A stretch of DNA of 60,431 bases from a bacterium (GCA_017433195.1 JAFRHR010000040.1:1-60431); one strand, 5' to 3'; shown: positions 16,862-24,930, numbered from the stretch's first letter. The notes: generated from the sequence alone by a model not told the origin. Numbers and translations: made by a program.

Positions 16862-16960
16862 TCTTATCTCCTTTTTTAAAGATTTAGTATAAATCCGAGC
16901 AAGGCATACCAACGCCCATACTTCGGCTGTAAAATTAAGATATAACAAAAAAATTTTGTT
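16862..16960 (-). promoter_or_regulatory. rpmI leader, possible bL20-type autoregulatory structure
   Basis: On the minus strand, CCGAAGTATGGGCG...TGCCTTGCTCGG can fold with outer CCGA/TCGG and inner GGGC/GCC pairs, about 30 bases before the rpmI Shine-Dalgarno. Leaders of bL20-encoding operons are known to be structured, but I cannot match this one to a described class. Confidence 0.3.
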
Positions 16961-16994
16961 TACAAGTATATTTTAAATAAAAGTTAATATATTA

Positions 16995-17711
16995 TTACCC
17001 GCCGCCTTGTTTTATTTTTATATATGCAGCATTTTTAAGAACGTTAGGCTCATATTTTGCATATTCTTCAAGGTCTTTTACGACATAGGAGCGGGAAACA
17101 GGACCTGCACTCATAGACCCGAAATGATAAATCGGCTGATTTTTTATCTGGTAATTAACTTTTTTATTTTCTCTGTTTTTCAGCAATAAGTAATTATCCC
17201 CGCAATATATTTTTAAATTATCGGGTATCTGATAATAGTTTGTTTTATGGCCAAAAATTGCAGCACCCCAGTAAAGAACTTCAATGGTTTTTAAAAGAGG
17301 TACAGGGCGCATTTTTGTATTTGGAGGAGGTGCATTAAATGCCTGCATATCTCTCTGAACAAAACTATCATCCGAATCATAGCCCAAAACACCAACTTGT
17401 CTGTTTGCCATTAAAAAATTTAAAACATCTGTACAGAAATTATACGGAACCAAAATATCGTCATTAAGTAAACCGAAGAAAGAACCTTTCATATTCTTAA
17501 CACCATAGTTCCAGGCTCCGTTAACAAATAAGTTTTCTTCCGGAATAATAATTTTAACCTTTGGAATTGTACATTTATAACCGATTAAACTGTTGTCTAT
17601 AACTAATATTTCTTCAACCGCATTATCTGCGGATAAAACTTTTAACAAACTTGTAAGAATAGTTCCCGATTTCTGTAAAGTCGGAATAATAATACTCATT
17701 TTTGGTGCCAT
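16995..17711 (-). CDS. Glycosyltransferase, GT2-like
   Basis: This 238-residue protein starts KMSIIIPTLQKSG, has ILVIDNS near 37, then WNYGVKNMKGSFFGLLNDDI near 65-85. NDD takes the place of the DxD metal motif. The family is GT2-like but short, with no membrane helix. It probably modifies a glycan; the acceptor is unknown. GGAGAG lies ahead of the ATG at 17711. It is a single gene between the rpmI leader and the divergent AMIN-like gene. Confidence 0.75.
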   Translation of the reverse strand: MAPKMSIIIPTLQKSGTILTSLLKVLSADNAVEEILVIDNSLIGYKCTIPKVKIIIPEENLFVNGAWNYGVKNMKGSFFGLLNDDILVPYNFCTDVLNFLMANRQVGVLGYDSDDSFVQRDMQAFNAPPPNTKMRPVPLLKTIEVLYWGAAIFGHKTNYYQIPDNLKIYCGDNYLLLKNRENKKVNYQIKNQPIYHFGSMSAGPVSRSYVVKDLEEYAKYEPNVLKNAAYIKIKQGGG

Positions 17712-17756
17712 AATAACTCTCCATTCGCAATTATTATATCAAAAATCCTACATATT

Positions 17757-17830
17757 GACCACATGGTCTATATGATTTTTTCATAAATTAAACCAAATGA
17801 TTGATGTCCGTTTTCAAAAAAAAATATATT
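17757..17830 (+). promoter_or_regulatory. Promoter of the AMIN-like gene plus short palindrome
   Basis: TTGATG (17801-17806), an 18-base spacer and TATATT (17825-17830) precede the gene at 17853. GACC-ACAT-GGTC (17757-17768) is a short palindrome in the divergent gap and could be an operator, though it is short enough to be chance. Confidence 0.45.
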
Positions 17831-17852
17831 CTGATTATGAGGGAGATGGAGA

Positions 17853-18884
17853 ATGAAGAAAGTATTGTTGTTATTTTCAATTATATTTTTAGGTTTAGGG
17901 GCAAATGCAGCTGAAAATGTGCTTCAGACAATACAAATTGAACCTGTAAAAGATACTTATAATATAGTATTAACTGCAGATAAGAGTGTTGATGTAAGAA
18001 AAAATGTAGAAGCATCAAACAGAATAAGTTTAAATTTAAAGGATATAAGAGCATCAAAAACTCTTAATACTATTTATGATAATGTACCTGATGTTGACAG
18101 TGTAATCGTTGAACCCAAAGGTGAAGACGGAATTACAATCTTCTTTCAGGCAGAAAATGCAGAAAAAGCAACTATAACATTTGACAAAGTAACAACTCCT
18201 GTAAGCAGTGCTTTGGCTTCAAAAAGACCTGATCCTGCAAAGGAAATTTTAATTAATAAACCGATGAAATCATATTCACCTGTTTATGAAGATGATGATT
18301 TCCTTGATGAAAGTTCTGCCTCAGGTAATATCCTTGCAAGTGTTATGAGCGCAATCAAAAATATTCAGATTAACGATAAAATAAATCAGATTATAATGTT
18401 TGGTTTATTCGGTATTTTATTCTTATTCGGAGTTAAGTTATTCAGAAGAAAAGACAGCGAAATGGCAGTTGGATTATCTCAGAGCCTTAAAGACAGAGAA
18501 ATCAATATCTATAAGAATTTGAGAGGTCAAATGCCTTCAATTTCAGTTCCTGTTGAAAAACCATACTCTTCAGCATACGGAATGAAAGCATATCAGAACA
18601 TGCCTAAAAATCCGTACGATAATGAAATCAAAAAAACATATTCAACAAATACAGTAAACCCTGCAATGAGCAATCCTGTAAGAAGACAAACTGCAAACCT
18701 TGCAGAAAAGGCATCAGGTAACTTAATGCAGAAAACACTTGTTAAACCGGCAGTATCAACCCAGCCGAGAATGGAAAACATAAAATTCCTTGAAACAATG
18801 TCAGCAATATACGAAAAGAGCGGCAGACATGATTTGGCACAGGGAATAAAAACAAGTATGCAAAAGGCAACAACAAAATCATAG
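17853..18884 (+). CDS. Secreted/anchored protein with AMIN-like N-terminal domain
   Basis: This 343-residue protein has a clear signal peptide ending LGANA-A near residue 19. Residues 20-115 read as beta strands (VLQTIQIEPVKDTYNIVL, NRISLNLKDI, DGITIFFQA), the pattern of AMIN domains. These domains target cell-wall amidases and secretins to peptidoglycan and are common in Cyanobacteria. A membrane helix at about 180-196 (IIMFGLFGILFLFGVKLF) follows, then a basic disordered cytoplasmic-type tail to the end. No amidase or secretin domain is attached. It may tether the envelope to a cytoplasmic partner. GGAGATGGAG precedes the ATG. Confidence 0.65.
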   Translation: MKKVLLLFSIIFLGLGANAAENVLQTIQIEPVKDTYNIVLTADKSVDVRKNVEASNRISLNLKDIRASKTLNTIYDNVPDVDSVIVEPKGEDGITIFFQAENAEKATITFDKVTTPVSSALASKRPDPAKEILINKPMKSYSPVYEDDDFLDESSASGNILASVMSAIKNIQINDKINQIIMFGLFGILFLFGVKLFRRKDSEMAVGLSQSLKDREINIYKNLRGQMPSISVPVEKPYSSAYGMKAYQNMPKNPYDNEIKKTYSTNTVNPAMSNPVRRQTANLAEKASGNLMQKTLVKPAVSTQPRMENIKFLETMSAIYEKSGRHDLAQGIKTSMQKATTKS

Positions 18885-19020
18885 ATTATATATAAGACAC
18901 CTTTTTACACTATGGGCGAAACATCACCGTTCCGCCCTTATTATTGCGGATTTTTCCGTACGTGAAACGTGCATGCGAGAGAACTCGGCGGAGCGGAAAA
19001 ATCCGACAGGATTTTTGAGC

Positions 19021-19061
19021 ACTCTGCCGAAGAAAACAATTAAGTATTGTTTTCTGAGAGG
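19021..19061. repeat. Structured repeat family R6, copy b
   Basis: CACTCTGCCGA, then the stem AGAAAACAAT-TAAGT-ATTGTTTTCT, then GAGAGGT. The stem differs completely from copy a at 2598-2626 but is still fully paired. Confidence 0.75.
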
Positions 19062-19093
19062 TAGAAGAGTTATCGAGCGGAAATAATCCAAGA

Positions 19094-19231
19094 CGCGGAT
19101 TTTTTGAATTTTCGGTAGGGTGAAGTGAGCAAAGCGAACGAAACCCGTAAGAGCAAATAGCCCGTTTGAGCGTCAAAATCCGTAAGGATTTGAAAGCGAG
19201 AGGTAGGGCTATGCACCCCCGAATAATTCAA
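19094..19231 (-). repeat. Structured repeat family R1, copy c (inverted)
   Basis: Read on the minus strand it follows R1a/R1b: GCATAGCCC, an inner hairpin AAATCC-TTAC-GGATTT, GGGCTATTTGCTC, a TTTCG-rich segment and CCCTACCGAAAATTC. The outer stem pair changed from AGTCC/GGACT to AGCCC/GGGCT. Confidence 0.7.
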
Positions 19232-19290
19232 CTCAAACTACTGATTGTATATGAAGCAATAATCCAAAACAGCGGATTTTTTGAATTTTG

Positions 19291-19333
19291 CACTCTGCCG
19301 AACAAAACAATTAAGTATTGTTTTCTGAGAGGT
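19291..19333. repeat. Structured repeat family R6, copy c
   Basis: CACTCTGCCGA is followed by AAAACAAT-TAAGT-ATTGTTTT and GAGAGGT. It is nearly the same as copy b, 270 bases away. Confidence 0.75.
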
Positions 19334-19367
19334 GTGGCAACGAATTCGGCGAGTAAAACTCGCATTA

Positions 19368-19601
19368 CTAAAATAATTCTTTTACATCAACTTTAAGAGC
19401 ATTAGCAACATCAAAAATAAATCCTAAACTCGGAAATTTTTCTGCACGTTCAACACAACCTATATAATTTCTTGTACTCAAAATTTCAAAAGCCAAATCT
19501 TCCTGAGATAAATGTTTATTATTTCTTATTTTTCTTATATTTTTCCCTATTTTTTCGTACTGGTTTTTATATTTTAAATTTCTGCTTTGTTCTTTACTCA
19601 T
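19368..19601 (-). CDS. XRE-family helix-turn-helix regulator
   Basis: This 77-residue protein is one HTH domain: IGKNIRKIRNNKHLSQEDLAFE ... TRNYIGCVERAEKFPSL ... ANALKVDVKELF. There is no effector domain, as in small repressors of toxin-antitoxin, phage or plasmid modules. AGGTGGT is the ribosome binding site and lies inside a perfect inverted repeat over the start codon, which suggests autorepression. It diverges from a frameshifted gene of about 112 codons. A similar XRE/partner pair occurs at 48616-49235. Confidence 0.85.
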   Translation of the reverse strand: MSKEQSRNLKYKNQYEKIGKNIRKIRNNKHLSQEDLAFEILSTRNYIGCVERAEKFPSLGFIFDVANALKVDVKELF

Positions 19602-19618
19602 ACCACCTATTGTGGTAT
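19600..19618. promoter_or_regulatory. Candidate operator over the XRE start codon
   Basis: ATACCAC-CTATT-GTGGTAT is a perfect 7-bp inverted repeat that covers the start codon and Shine-Dalgarno of the XRE gene. A second short palindrome, CCTATATAGG, follows near 19642. This is a likely autoregulatory site. Confidence 0.55.
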
Positions 19619-19690
19619 CTTAAGGTAAAATAATCTACCACCTATATAGGTACAAAGGTTAATAATACTTTTAATCATAGGTAATAATTA

Positions 19691-20030
19691 ATGGATTTAT
19701 ATGACATAAAACAAGAATATAAAATACTTGAAGAATACACATATTACACTCACGCATTAACTGATGATTTAATAAAAAAACATAAAGAATTTTTTATCGG
19801 AATATCCAAAATTACAAAATTTTGACGAAATAATTTCAGATAATCTTGAACTAAATTTAGTATATTTAGAAGAATTCTATATAAATACCGAAAAGATACT
19901 CAATATTATTGAAAGTATAACATTAAATAAATTAAATCTACATAAAGCCAAAATATATGACATAAATAAATTTTTAAATAATAAAAACAATGCAAATAGT
20001 TATTTTTATTTGGACTTTTACGACAATTAA
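19691..20030 (+). pseudogene. Frameshifted partner gene of the XRE regulator
   Basis: An ATG at 19691 opens a frame that ends at TGA 19823-19825 after 44 codons. Dropping one T from the T6 run at 19790-19795 joins it to a frame running to TAA at 20028-20030. The joined product has 112 residues (MDLYDIKQEYKILEEY ... KHKEFLSEYPKLQNFDEI ... SYFYLDFYDN), helical and charged. That length equals the 111-residue partner of the other XRE gene. The shift may be a true mutation, transcript slippage or a sequencing error in a homopolymer. No family is recognised. Confidence 0.6.
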
Positions 20031-20057
20031 GTAAGCTTTTTATTAAGGTAATAATTT

Positions 20058-20156
20058 GTCACTGCGAGAAAATCTTTGATTTTCGTGGCAGTACAGCTAA
20101 TTTTTATATTATACAAAGGCTGGATCGCCACGCTCCATTCTGTCGCTCGCGATGAC
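20058..20156. repeat. GTCA-TGCGAG type palindromic element
   Basis: GTCACTGCGAG at the left is imperfectly complementary to CTCGCGATGAC at the right. GAAAATC-TTT-GATTTTC is a perfect inner hairpin. Elements of this form (GTCATTGCGAG...CGCGATGAC) are widespread in bacterial intergenic DNA. Confidence 0.6.
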
Positions 20157-20176
20157 ATGAATCCATAGGAACCAAA

Positions 20177-20611
20177 CTACTGAGCTGCCGAGCTGCTATT
20201 TACAACTTTACCCCCGTTCAAACTTAAATCAAGGTATTTATAAATATTTGAAACAATCCCCGGAGCAAAGAAATAGTTGTTATCGCATGGCGAAATTTTA
20301 ACTATTGAGTGACTATCGTCGACCGTTGCAATCGTTGTTATAAACAACTTATTTCCGCAGGAAAACATAATATATCCGCTTCTGCTCTGAATTTCTTTTA
20401 TTGTGAATTTATTTGCGCTAATGGCTGAGAGTGTTTCAAAAAATAATTTTTCCGAATTTACGGGATAAATTTTGCTGCACTGATTAAAACTGACTATTTG
20501 CGGAACTGTCGGTGACGGCACCTGAACAGGCGGCTGAACAGTTTCTGCATAAGATTTCAATCCGCCGAATGTTAAACATACAATTAAAAATACTAAAATT
20601 ATTCTTTCCAT
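20177..20611 (-). CDS. Small secreted hypothetical protein
   Basis: This 144-residue protein has a signal peptide (MERIILVFLIVCLTFGGLKSYA-E). A Pro/Val-rich linker and a compact ~100-residue domain with three Cys (NQCSKIY, FSCGNK, SPCDNN) follow. I recognise no family. Its ATG overlaps the polA stop region by 13 bases and uses GGAGAATC inside polA as ribosome binding site, so it is translationally coupled to polA. A shared function with polymerase is not implied by the sequence. Confidence 0.7.
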   Translation of the reverse strand: MERIILVFLIVCLTFGGLKSYAETVQPPVQVPSPTVPQIVSFNQCSKIYPVNSEKLFFETLSAISANKFTIKEIQSRSGYIMFSCGNKLFITTIATVDDSHSIVKISPCDNNYFFAPGIVSNIYKYLDLSLNGGKVVNSSSAAQ

Positions 20612-23289
20612 GATTCTCCGTAGTTAATATCAATATCAAGCGGTACTTTAAGCGTTTGTCCTAAGCCCATTGAATCGGTTACAAGTTGTTTTATCTGATC
20701 TAATTCAGGCTTATAAACTTCAAATACCAGTTCGTCATGCACCTGCATAACCATTTTTGTCTTAAAATTATTTTCCGTCAATTTTTTATCAACGTCAATC
20801 ATCGCAATCTTAATCAAATCTGCTGCAGAACCCTGTAAAGGCTGATTTATTGCGGCTCTTTGAGCAAATTCTCTTATGTTGTAATTTGAACTTGAAAGTT
20901 CTGACTCTAAATATCTTTTTCTTCCGAACATTGTTTCAACATATCCGTTTTTGTTTACAAAATCTATTTCCCTGTACATATATTCTTTTATTCTCGGATA
21001 CGTTAAGAAATACTTGTCAATAAATTCCTGCGCCTCATCAGCAGAAATTCCGAGACTTTTTGCAAGCCCATATTTTGACTGTCCGTAAACTATTCCGAAA
21101 TTAACCGCCTTTGCTTTTCTGCGCATATCTTTTGTGACTTCGTCAATTGATACTCCAAAGACTTTTGCGGCGGTGAGTGTGTGAATATCTTCACCTGTCT
21201 TAAAGGCTTCAATCAATGTTTCATCCTCTGAAACATGAGCCAGCAAACGCAGTTCAATTTGAGAATAGTCTGCGGATAAAATGAGGTAGTTTTCTTTGTC
21301 CTCTGCACAAAAAGCGTTTCTTATTTTGTTACCTTCTTCTGTCCTTATCGGAATATTCTGTAAATTCGGATTGGACGAAGACAATCTGCCCGTAACTGTT
21401 ACAGCCTGATTGTAGGTTGTATGAATACGCCCGTCTTTTTTGCTTATCAATAACGGCAAAGAATCCGTATAAGTCGATTTCAGTTTTGAAAATTTTCTGT
21501 GCTGAAGTATAAAATCACAGATTTCATATTCCTGCGCAAGTTCTTCCAGGACTTCGGCAGATGTCGAACGTGATTTCTTTTTCTTTGATTTTAAACCGAG
21601 TTTATCGAACAGAATTTCCGAAACCTGCTTCGGCGAATTTATATTAAACGGTTCACCGGATAATTGGAAGATAAAATCTTCAAGTTCAACAAGTCTTTCT
21701 GTCATATATTTTGACAATTCGTTTAAGTAGCCTGTATCTATGGCAACACCTGTACGTTCCATTTTTGATAAAACGAGAGCAAGCGGTACTTCAACATTTT
21801 TTACTAATTCCTGTTCGTCTTTATCAAGATTTTCTTCCCAGTATTCGGTTAGTTTAAAAACGGTATATGCTTCATCGTTTTTTATGTCTGTTTCATCTTC
21901 GTTATTTGTAACTATGTGATTAAGACAATCGAGCGCCTGAGCATCGAGCCTGTGATTTTTGGAAGAATCCTTCACATAACTTGCAAGCATAACGTCATAA
22001 TAAATTCCGTTAACTTCAAACCCGTTGTTCAGCAATATGTTCAGGTCAAATTTTACGTCATAGAAAGTCTTTTTTATTTTTTCATCCTTTAATAACGGTT
22101 TTAATAAATCAATAAAATCTTTTTTTACATAAAAAGCACGACCGTCAGAAACAGAGATACCTTCTATTTCCTCATTTTTTGAAGATAATCTGAGCGAAAT
22201 CAGTTTTTTTGAAGATAAATCACTTATCAAATCCTTCGCTTCCGATTCTGTAGATATTATTTTTGACTCAAATTCGGTATTATCAACTGAAGATTTTATT
22301 GCTTCCGAAAAGAAACCCAATTGAACACAGTTTTCGCCTGTTTGTTGTTTTTCTTCCGTTTTTTGTTCAAACAGGTTTTCCTGCTTTTGCGGTGGATTTG
22401 CAGTAAACGAAGATAAAATTTTATCTATATTTTTAATAAATGTATAAAACTGCATCCGTTTCAAAAAAGCACTTACCTTTGCCAAGTTTGGCAAAACAAC
22501 ACTGCACGAATCGAAATCAAATTCGATATCAACATCTCTTATAATTGTTGCAAGGTGTTTGCTTAATTTTGCAATATCTTTTTGTGTGCAGATTTTTTCT
22601 TTTACAGCTTTTTCGGGAATATTTTCACAATCATCCAAAATAGCCTCTAAGTTCGGATATCTTGCGAGTAATTTTTGCGCCGTCTTTTCGCCTATTCCTT
22701 TAATTCCGGGGATATTATCCGACGTATCACCTCTTAAACCTTTATAATCAATGACCTGATTAGGATAAACTCCTAATTTTTCATAGACTTTATCCCAGTT
22801 ATATTCAATTAGTTCGCCTTTGTACGGAATTAAAACCTTAATACAGCCTTCTTTGTCGATTAACTGAAAAGAATCCTGATCGCCTGTTAAAATTAAGACA
22901 TTATAACCTTTTTCACATGCCCGTTTTGAAATCGTTCCGATAACATCATCGGCTTCAAAACCTTCTTTTGTATAAATCGGAATATCAAATGCATTTAAAC
23001 CCTCACATATAAGCCCTAACTGACTTCTCAATGTGTCAGGCATTGTTTCTCTGTTTGCCTTATAGTCGGAGTATTCCTCAACTCTGAAAGTCTGCCTTCC
23101 GACATCAAAAGTTACAGCGATTGAGTCAGGTTTTATTTTTGAAAGCAAATCAAAAATTGATTTAAAAAAACCATAGACTGCCCAGGTAGGCTCATTTTCG
23201 GAATTTTTCATGCCTGTTCTTTCAAGCGCAAAGTACTGTCTGAACGCTAATGCGTGACCATCAATTAAAATTAAAGTTTTTCTCTCCAT
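20599..23289 (-). CDS. polA: DNA polymerase I
   Basis: This protein of about 896 residues has three parts. The 5'-3' exonuclease (1-290) includes LTGDQDSFQLI and IPGIKGIGEKTAQKLL. A 3'-5' exonuclease-like domain lies at about 330-500. The polymerase domain has DYSQIELRLLAHVS (motif A), RRKAKAVNFGIVYG (motif B) and QVHDEL (motif C). In the middle domain the DxE of exo motif I is missing (ISLRLSSKNEE) and motif III lacks its usual Asp-Tyr pattern, so proofreading is probably lost, as in several Gram-positive enzymes. ATG 23289 is preferred over an in-frame TTG at 23301. It functions in repair and RNA primer removal. Confidence 0.95.
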   Translation of the reverse strand: MERKTLILIDGHALAFRQYFALERTGMKNSENEPTWAVYGFFKSIFDLLSKIKPDSIAVTFDVGRQTFRVEEYSDYKANRETMPDTLRSQLGLICEGLNAFDIPIYTKEGFEADDVIGTISKRACEKGYNVLILTGDQDSFQLIDKEGCIKVLIPYKGELIEYNWDKVYEKLGVYPNQVIDYKGLRGDTSDNIPGIKGIGEKTAQKLLARYPNLEAILDDCENIPEKAVKEKICTQKDIAKLSKHLATIIRDVDIEFDFDSCSVVLPNLAKVSAFLKRMQFYTFIKNIDKILSSFTANPPQKQENLFEQKTEEKQQTGENCVQLGFFSEAIKSSVDNTEFESKIISTESEAKDLISDLSSKKLISLRLSSKNEEIEGISVSDGRAFYVKKDFIDLLKPLLKDEKIKKTFYDVKFDLNILLNNGFEVNGIYYDVMLASYVKDSSKNHRLDAQALDCLNHIVTNNEDETDIKNDEAYTVFKLTEYWEENLDKDEQELVKNVEVPLALVLSKMERTGVAIDTGYLNELSKYMTERLVELEDFIFQLSGEPFNINSPKQVSEILFDKLGLKSKKKKSRSTSAEVLEELAQEYEICDFILQHRKFSKLKSTYTDSLPLLISKKDGRIHTTYNQAVTVTGRLSSSNPNLQNIPIRTEEGNKIRNAFCAEDKENYLILSADYSQIELRLLAHVSEDETLIEAFKTGEDIHTLTAAKVFGVSIDEVTKDMRRKAKAVNFGIVYGQSKYGLAKSLGISADEAQEFIDKYFLTYPRIKEYMYREIDFVNKNGYVETMFGRKRYLESELSSSNYNIREFAQRAAINQPLQGSAADLIKIAMIDVDKKLTENNFKTKMVMQVHDELVFEVYKPELDQIKQLVTDSMGLGQTLKVPLDIDINYGESWKE

Positions 23290-23357
23290 ACTAAAATCCA
23301 AATTTGTGATATCTTACATTTTACACCAAACCAAATAAGTAATAAACTAATGTAAAA

Positions 23358-24479
23358 TTATATTCTTTCAAATACTGGCTCTTCACCTCTTCTGTAAATA
23401 TACATACCGTTAAGATTTCCTTTAGGATCATAAATATATCTTGCGTCAGTTCTTACAAATTCTTCATCAGGATAGCAGGCACGAACTTCTCTTACCAAAT
23501 TTTCATCCGCATCATAAAATTCAATTCCAAAACCGCCGTTATATGTTCTGAAGTTTAAATTATTATCTTTTGCCCATTTTTCCAAATCTTTTTTATTGTA
23601 TTTTTCAGGAAATTTTTCCGATACCAAAAATTCGCCTAAATCTTTAGCCTGAGCAAATTTATGTTTTTCGTACTTACAGTAAGTTATATTTTCTTTCGGG
23701 TTTGTTATTCTGTCTTTTACATTTTCCATATCACAGGCATATAATTGACCGTCTTTTAATAACAGCCCTCTTTTGAAGATTCTTAAATCTCCTTGCGGGA
23801 AGTTATACAATTTTGGTTCAACATCAGGAGTCAGTTCTTTTAAAGTATCGAGGATAAACTGAACAGTACGGGAGGTCAAATCCGAATATCCGGGAACAAT
23901 TGAAAGTTCAAGGTCTTTCGGATCGCTTGCTTTAAGAACATGTTCAAGAATTTGTTTATTATCTTTTACGCCGTACCCGGGGTAAACATGAATTAAAGAC
24001 TGTACGTTATGAGCTTTATCTACAACGGCTAAAGCTGCGCACTGTGCTAATTTGTCGGTATAAAGCGGTTTATCCAAAGTTGAACTTCCCGCAATTGTTC
24101 CGCAGGGATCGTCAAAATTTGAAATATAGATAACTTTTTCATCAATATCATTTTTTAAGGGAAGAGTTGTGGCATGCGCTTCAGGTGAAAAACGGGCATT
24201 ATCCGCATCATAATAAGGAAATTCTTTGCCTTCCGCATACTCATCCATTAAATTTTTTACCCACAAATCAGGAAAATCAAATTCTTTCGGCGGAATTACA
24301 ATTTGTTTTTTTGATTCAGGTAAAAAGCCCCTAAAGGAAAGGGCTGTTTTAGAAGTAATTATTGGGTTAGTAAAATTTTCACCGCACCTTTTATCTGCAG
24401 TTTTTATTTCAGGACAATTTTCGGCTTTTTTTATTCCGCTATACTGATAATTATTAACGTACGGGGTTATTTTTACCAT
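23358..24479 (-). CDS. CheD-like deamidase-fold protein with SFRG N-terminus and C-terminal lineage domain
   Basis: This 373-residue protein has three parts. Residues 1-60 are flexible and contain TALSFRGF at 45-52. Residues about 115-250 follow the CheD layout. Thr141, Cys147 and His164 have the same spacing (6 and 17) as the Thr21-Cys27-His44 site I recall for Thermotoga CheD, with Asp at Cys+7 and a Pro three residues after the His. Later segments (LELSIVPG; IFKRGLLLKDGQLYA) fit the remaining CheD strands. Residues about 285-373 match the repeat domain of the protein at 4197. CheD deamidates glutamines on chemoreceptors. Flagellin is the next gene on the same strand, after a 580-base repeat field. 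Start at ATG 24479 with AGGA upstream. The deamidase assignment is inference. Confidence 0.6.
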   Translation of the reverse strand: MVKITPYVNNYQYSGIKKAENCPEIKTADKRCGENFTNPIITSKTALSFRGFLPESKKQIVIPPKEFDFPDLWVKNLMDEYAEGKEFPYYDADNARFSPEAHATTLPLKNDIDEKVIYISNFDDPCGTIAGSSTLDKPLYTDKLAQCAALAVVDKAHNVQSLIHVYPGYGVKDNKQILEHVLKASDPKDLELSIVPGYSDLTSRTVQFILDTLKELTPDVEPKLYNFPQGDLRIFKRGLLLKDGQLYACDMENVKDRITNPKENITYCKYEKHKFAQAKDLGEFLVSEKFPEKYNKKDLEKWAKDNNLNFRTYNGGFGIEFYDADENLVREVRACYPDEEFVRTDARYIYDPKGNLNGMYIYRRGEEPVFERI

Positions 24480-24504
24480 CAAAAATTCCTGTTACACACT
24501 TCCC

Positions 24505-24563
24505 ACATATGTATAAAGTTTTTTCCTCTCCGATTTTTGACTTTTTGTAAAAAATGTTTACAC
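24505..24563 (-). promoter_or_regulatory. Candidate promoter related to the HLR1-type group
   Basis: On the minus strand, ACTTTATACATATG begins at 24519 and is followed by AAGTGTGTAAC, close to AAGTGTAGTTAAC before the gene at 11450. A single GTGTAAA (24563-24557) lies 38 bases upstream, the spacing seen at the other members. The second box is absent, so this is a weak member. Confidence 0.35.
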
Positions 24564-24601
24564 AAAAATAATTTATAAGAAAGACAATACTACATATTTC
24601 T

Positions 24602-24689
24602 TTTACCCCTGCGACCAAAGAAATGACGGATATTGAAATATCTAAGTTGAGGGTAAACAGTTAGGTAAAGAAAAAGGGTACCGGGAAAT
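24602..24689. repeat. 88-bp direct repeat R5, copy a
   Basis: This is nearly identical to 24931-25018 (a handful of differences). TTTACCC pairs with GGGTAAA and encloses the hairpin GATATT-GA-AATATC. This copy ends halfway through the flagellin terminator hairpin, so it is a partial duplicate. Confidence 0.85.
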
Positions 24690-24736
24690 ACAAAAAATAA
24701 TATTCTAATGCATTAAAAACATTTTTAATTTTAGTT

Positions 24737-24864
24737 CAGTCCCTGACGCAGTGAATAAACAATTTCTCAGAGCAAACAATAAAAACGGCATTGTTTGAAC
24801 GTCAGTGAGTTTGCCGTTTTTTAGCGATGAGAAAAATTGTTTAATGAACGAAGTCCGAGGACTG
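24737..24864. repeat. Inverted-repeat element between the R5 copies
   Basis: CAGTCC (24737-24742) and GGACTG (24859-24864) are the tips. TAAACAATTT-CTCA and TGAG-AAAAATTGTTTA form a second long arm, and AAAACGGCA/TGCCGTTTT an inner stem. The full element can fold into one long hairpin. No protein frame is present. Confidence 0.65.
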
Positions 24865-24930
24865 AGAGTTTCTTTTTGTCATTTCTTTACAACAAATGAA
24901 ATAATGACACAATAAATCAAACAAAATCTG

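Larger units (their letters stand above)
18885..19367. other. Non-coding repeat field
   Basis: No gene is supportable. The region holds a long hairpin (GGATTTTTCCG near 18948 with CGGAAAAATCC near 18993), R6 copies at 19021 and 19291, and the inverted R1 copy at 19094-19231. An open frame across 19166-19396 is repeat translation. Confidence 0.65.

Noticed and set aside
19166..19396. 76-codon open frame on the plus strand
   Set aside because: It runs through R1c and R6c repeats and into the end of the XRE gene; no Shine-Dalgarno and no protein-like composition.
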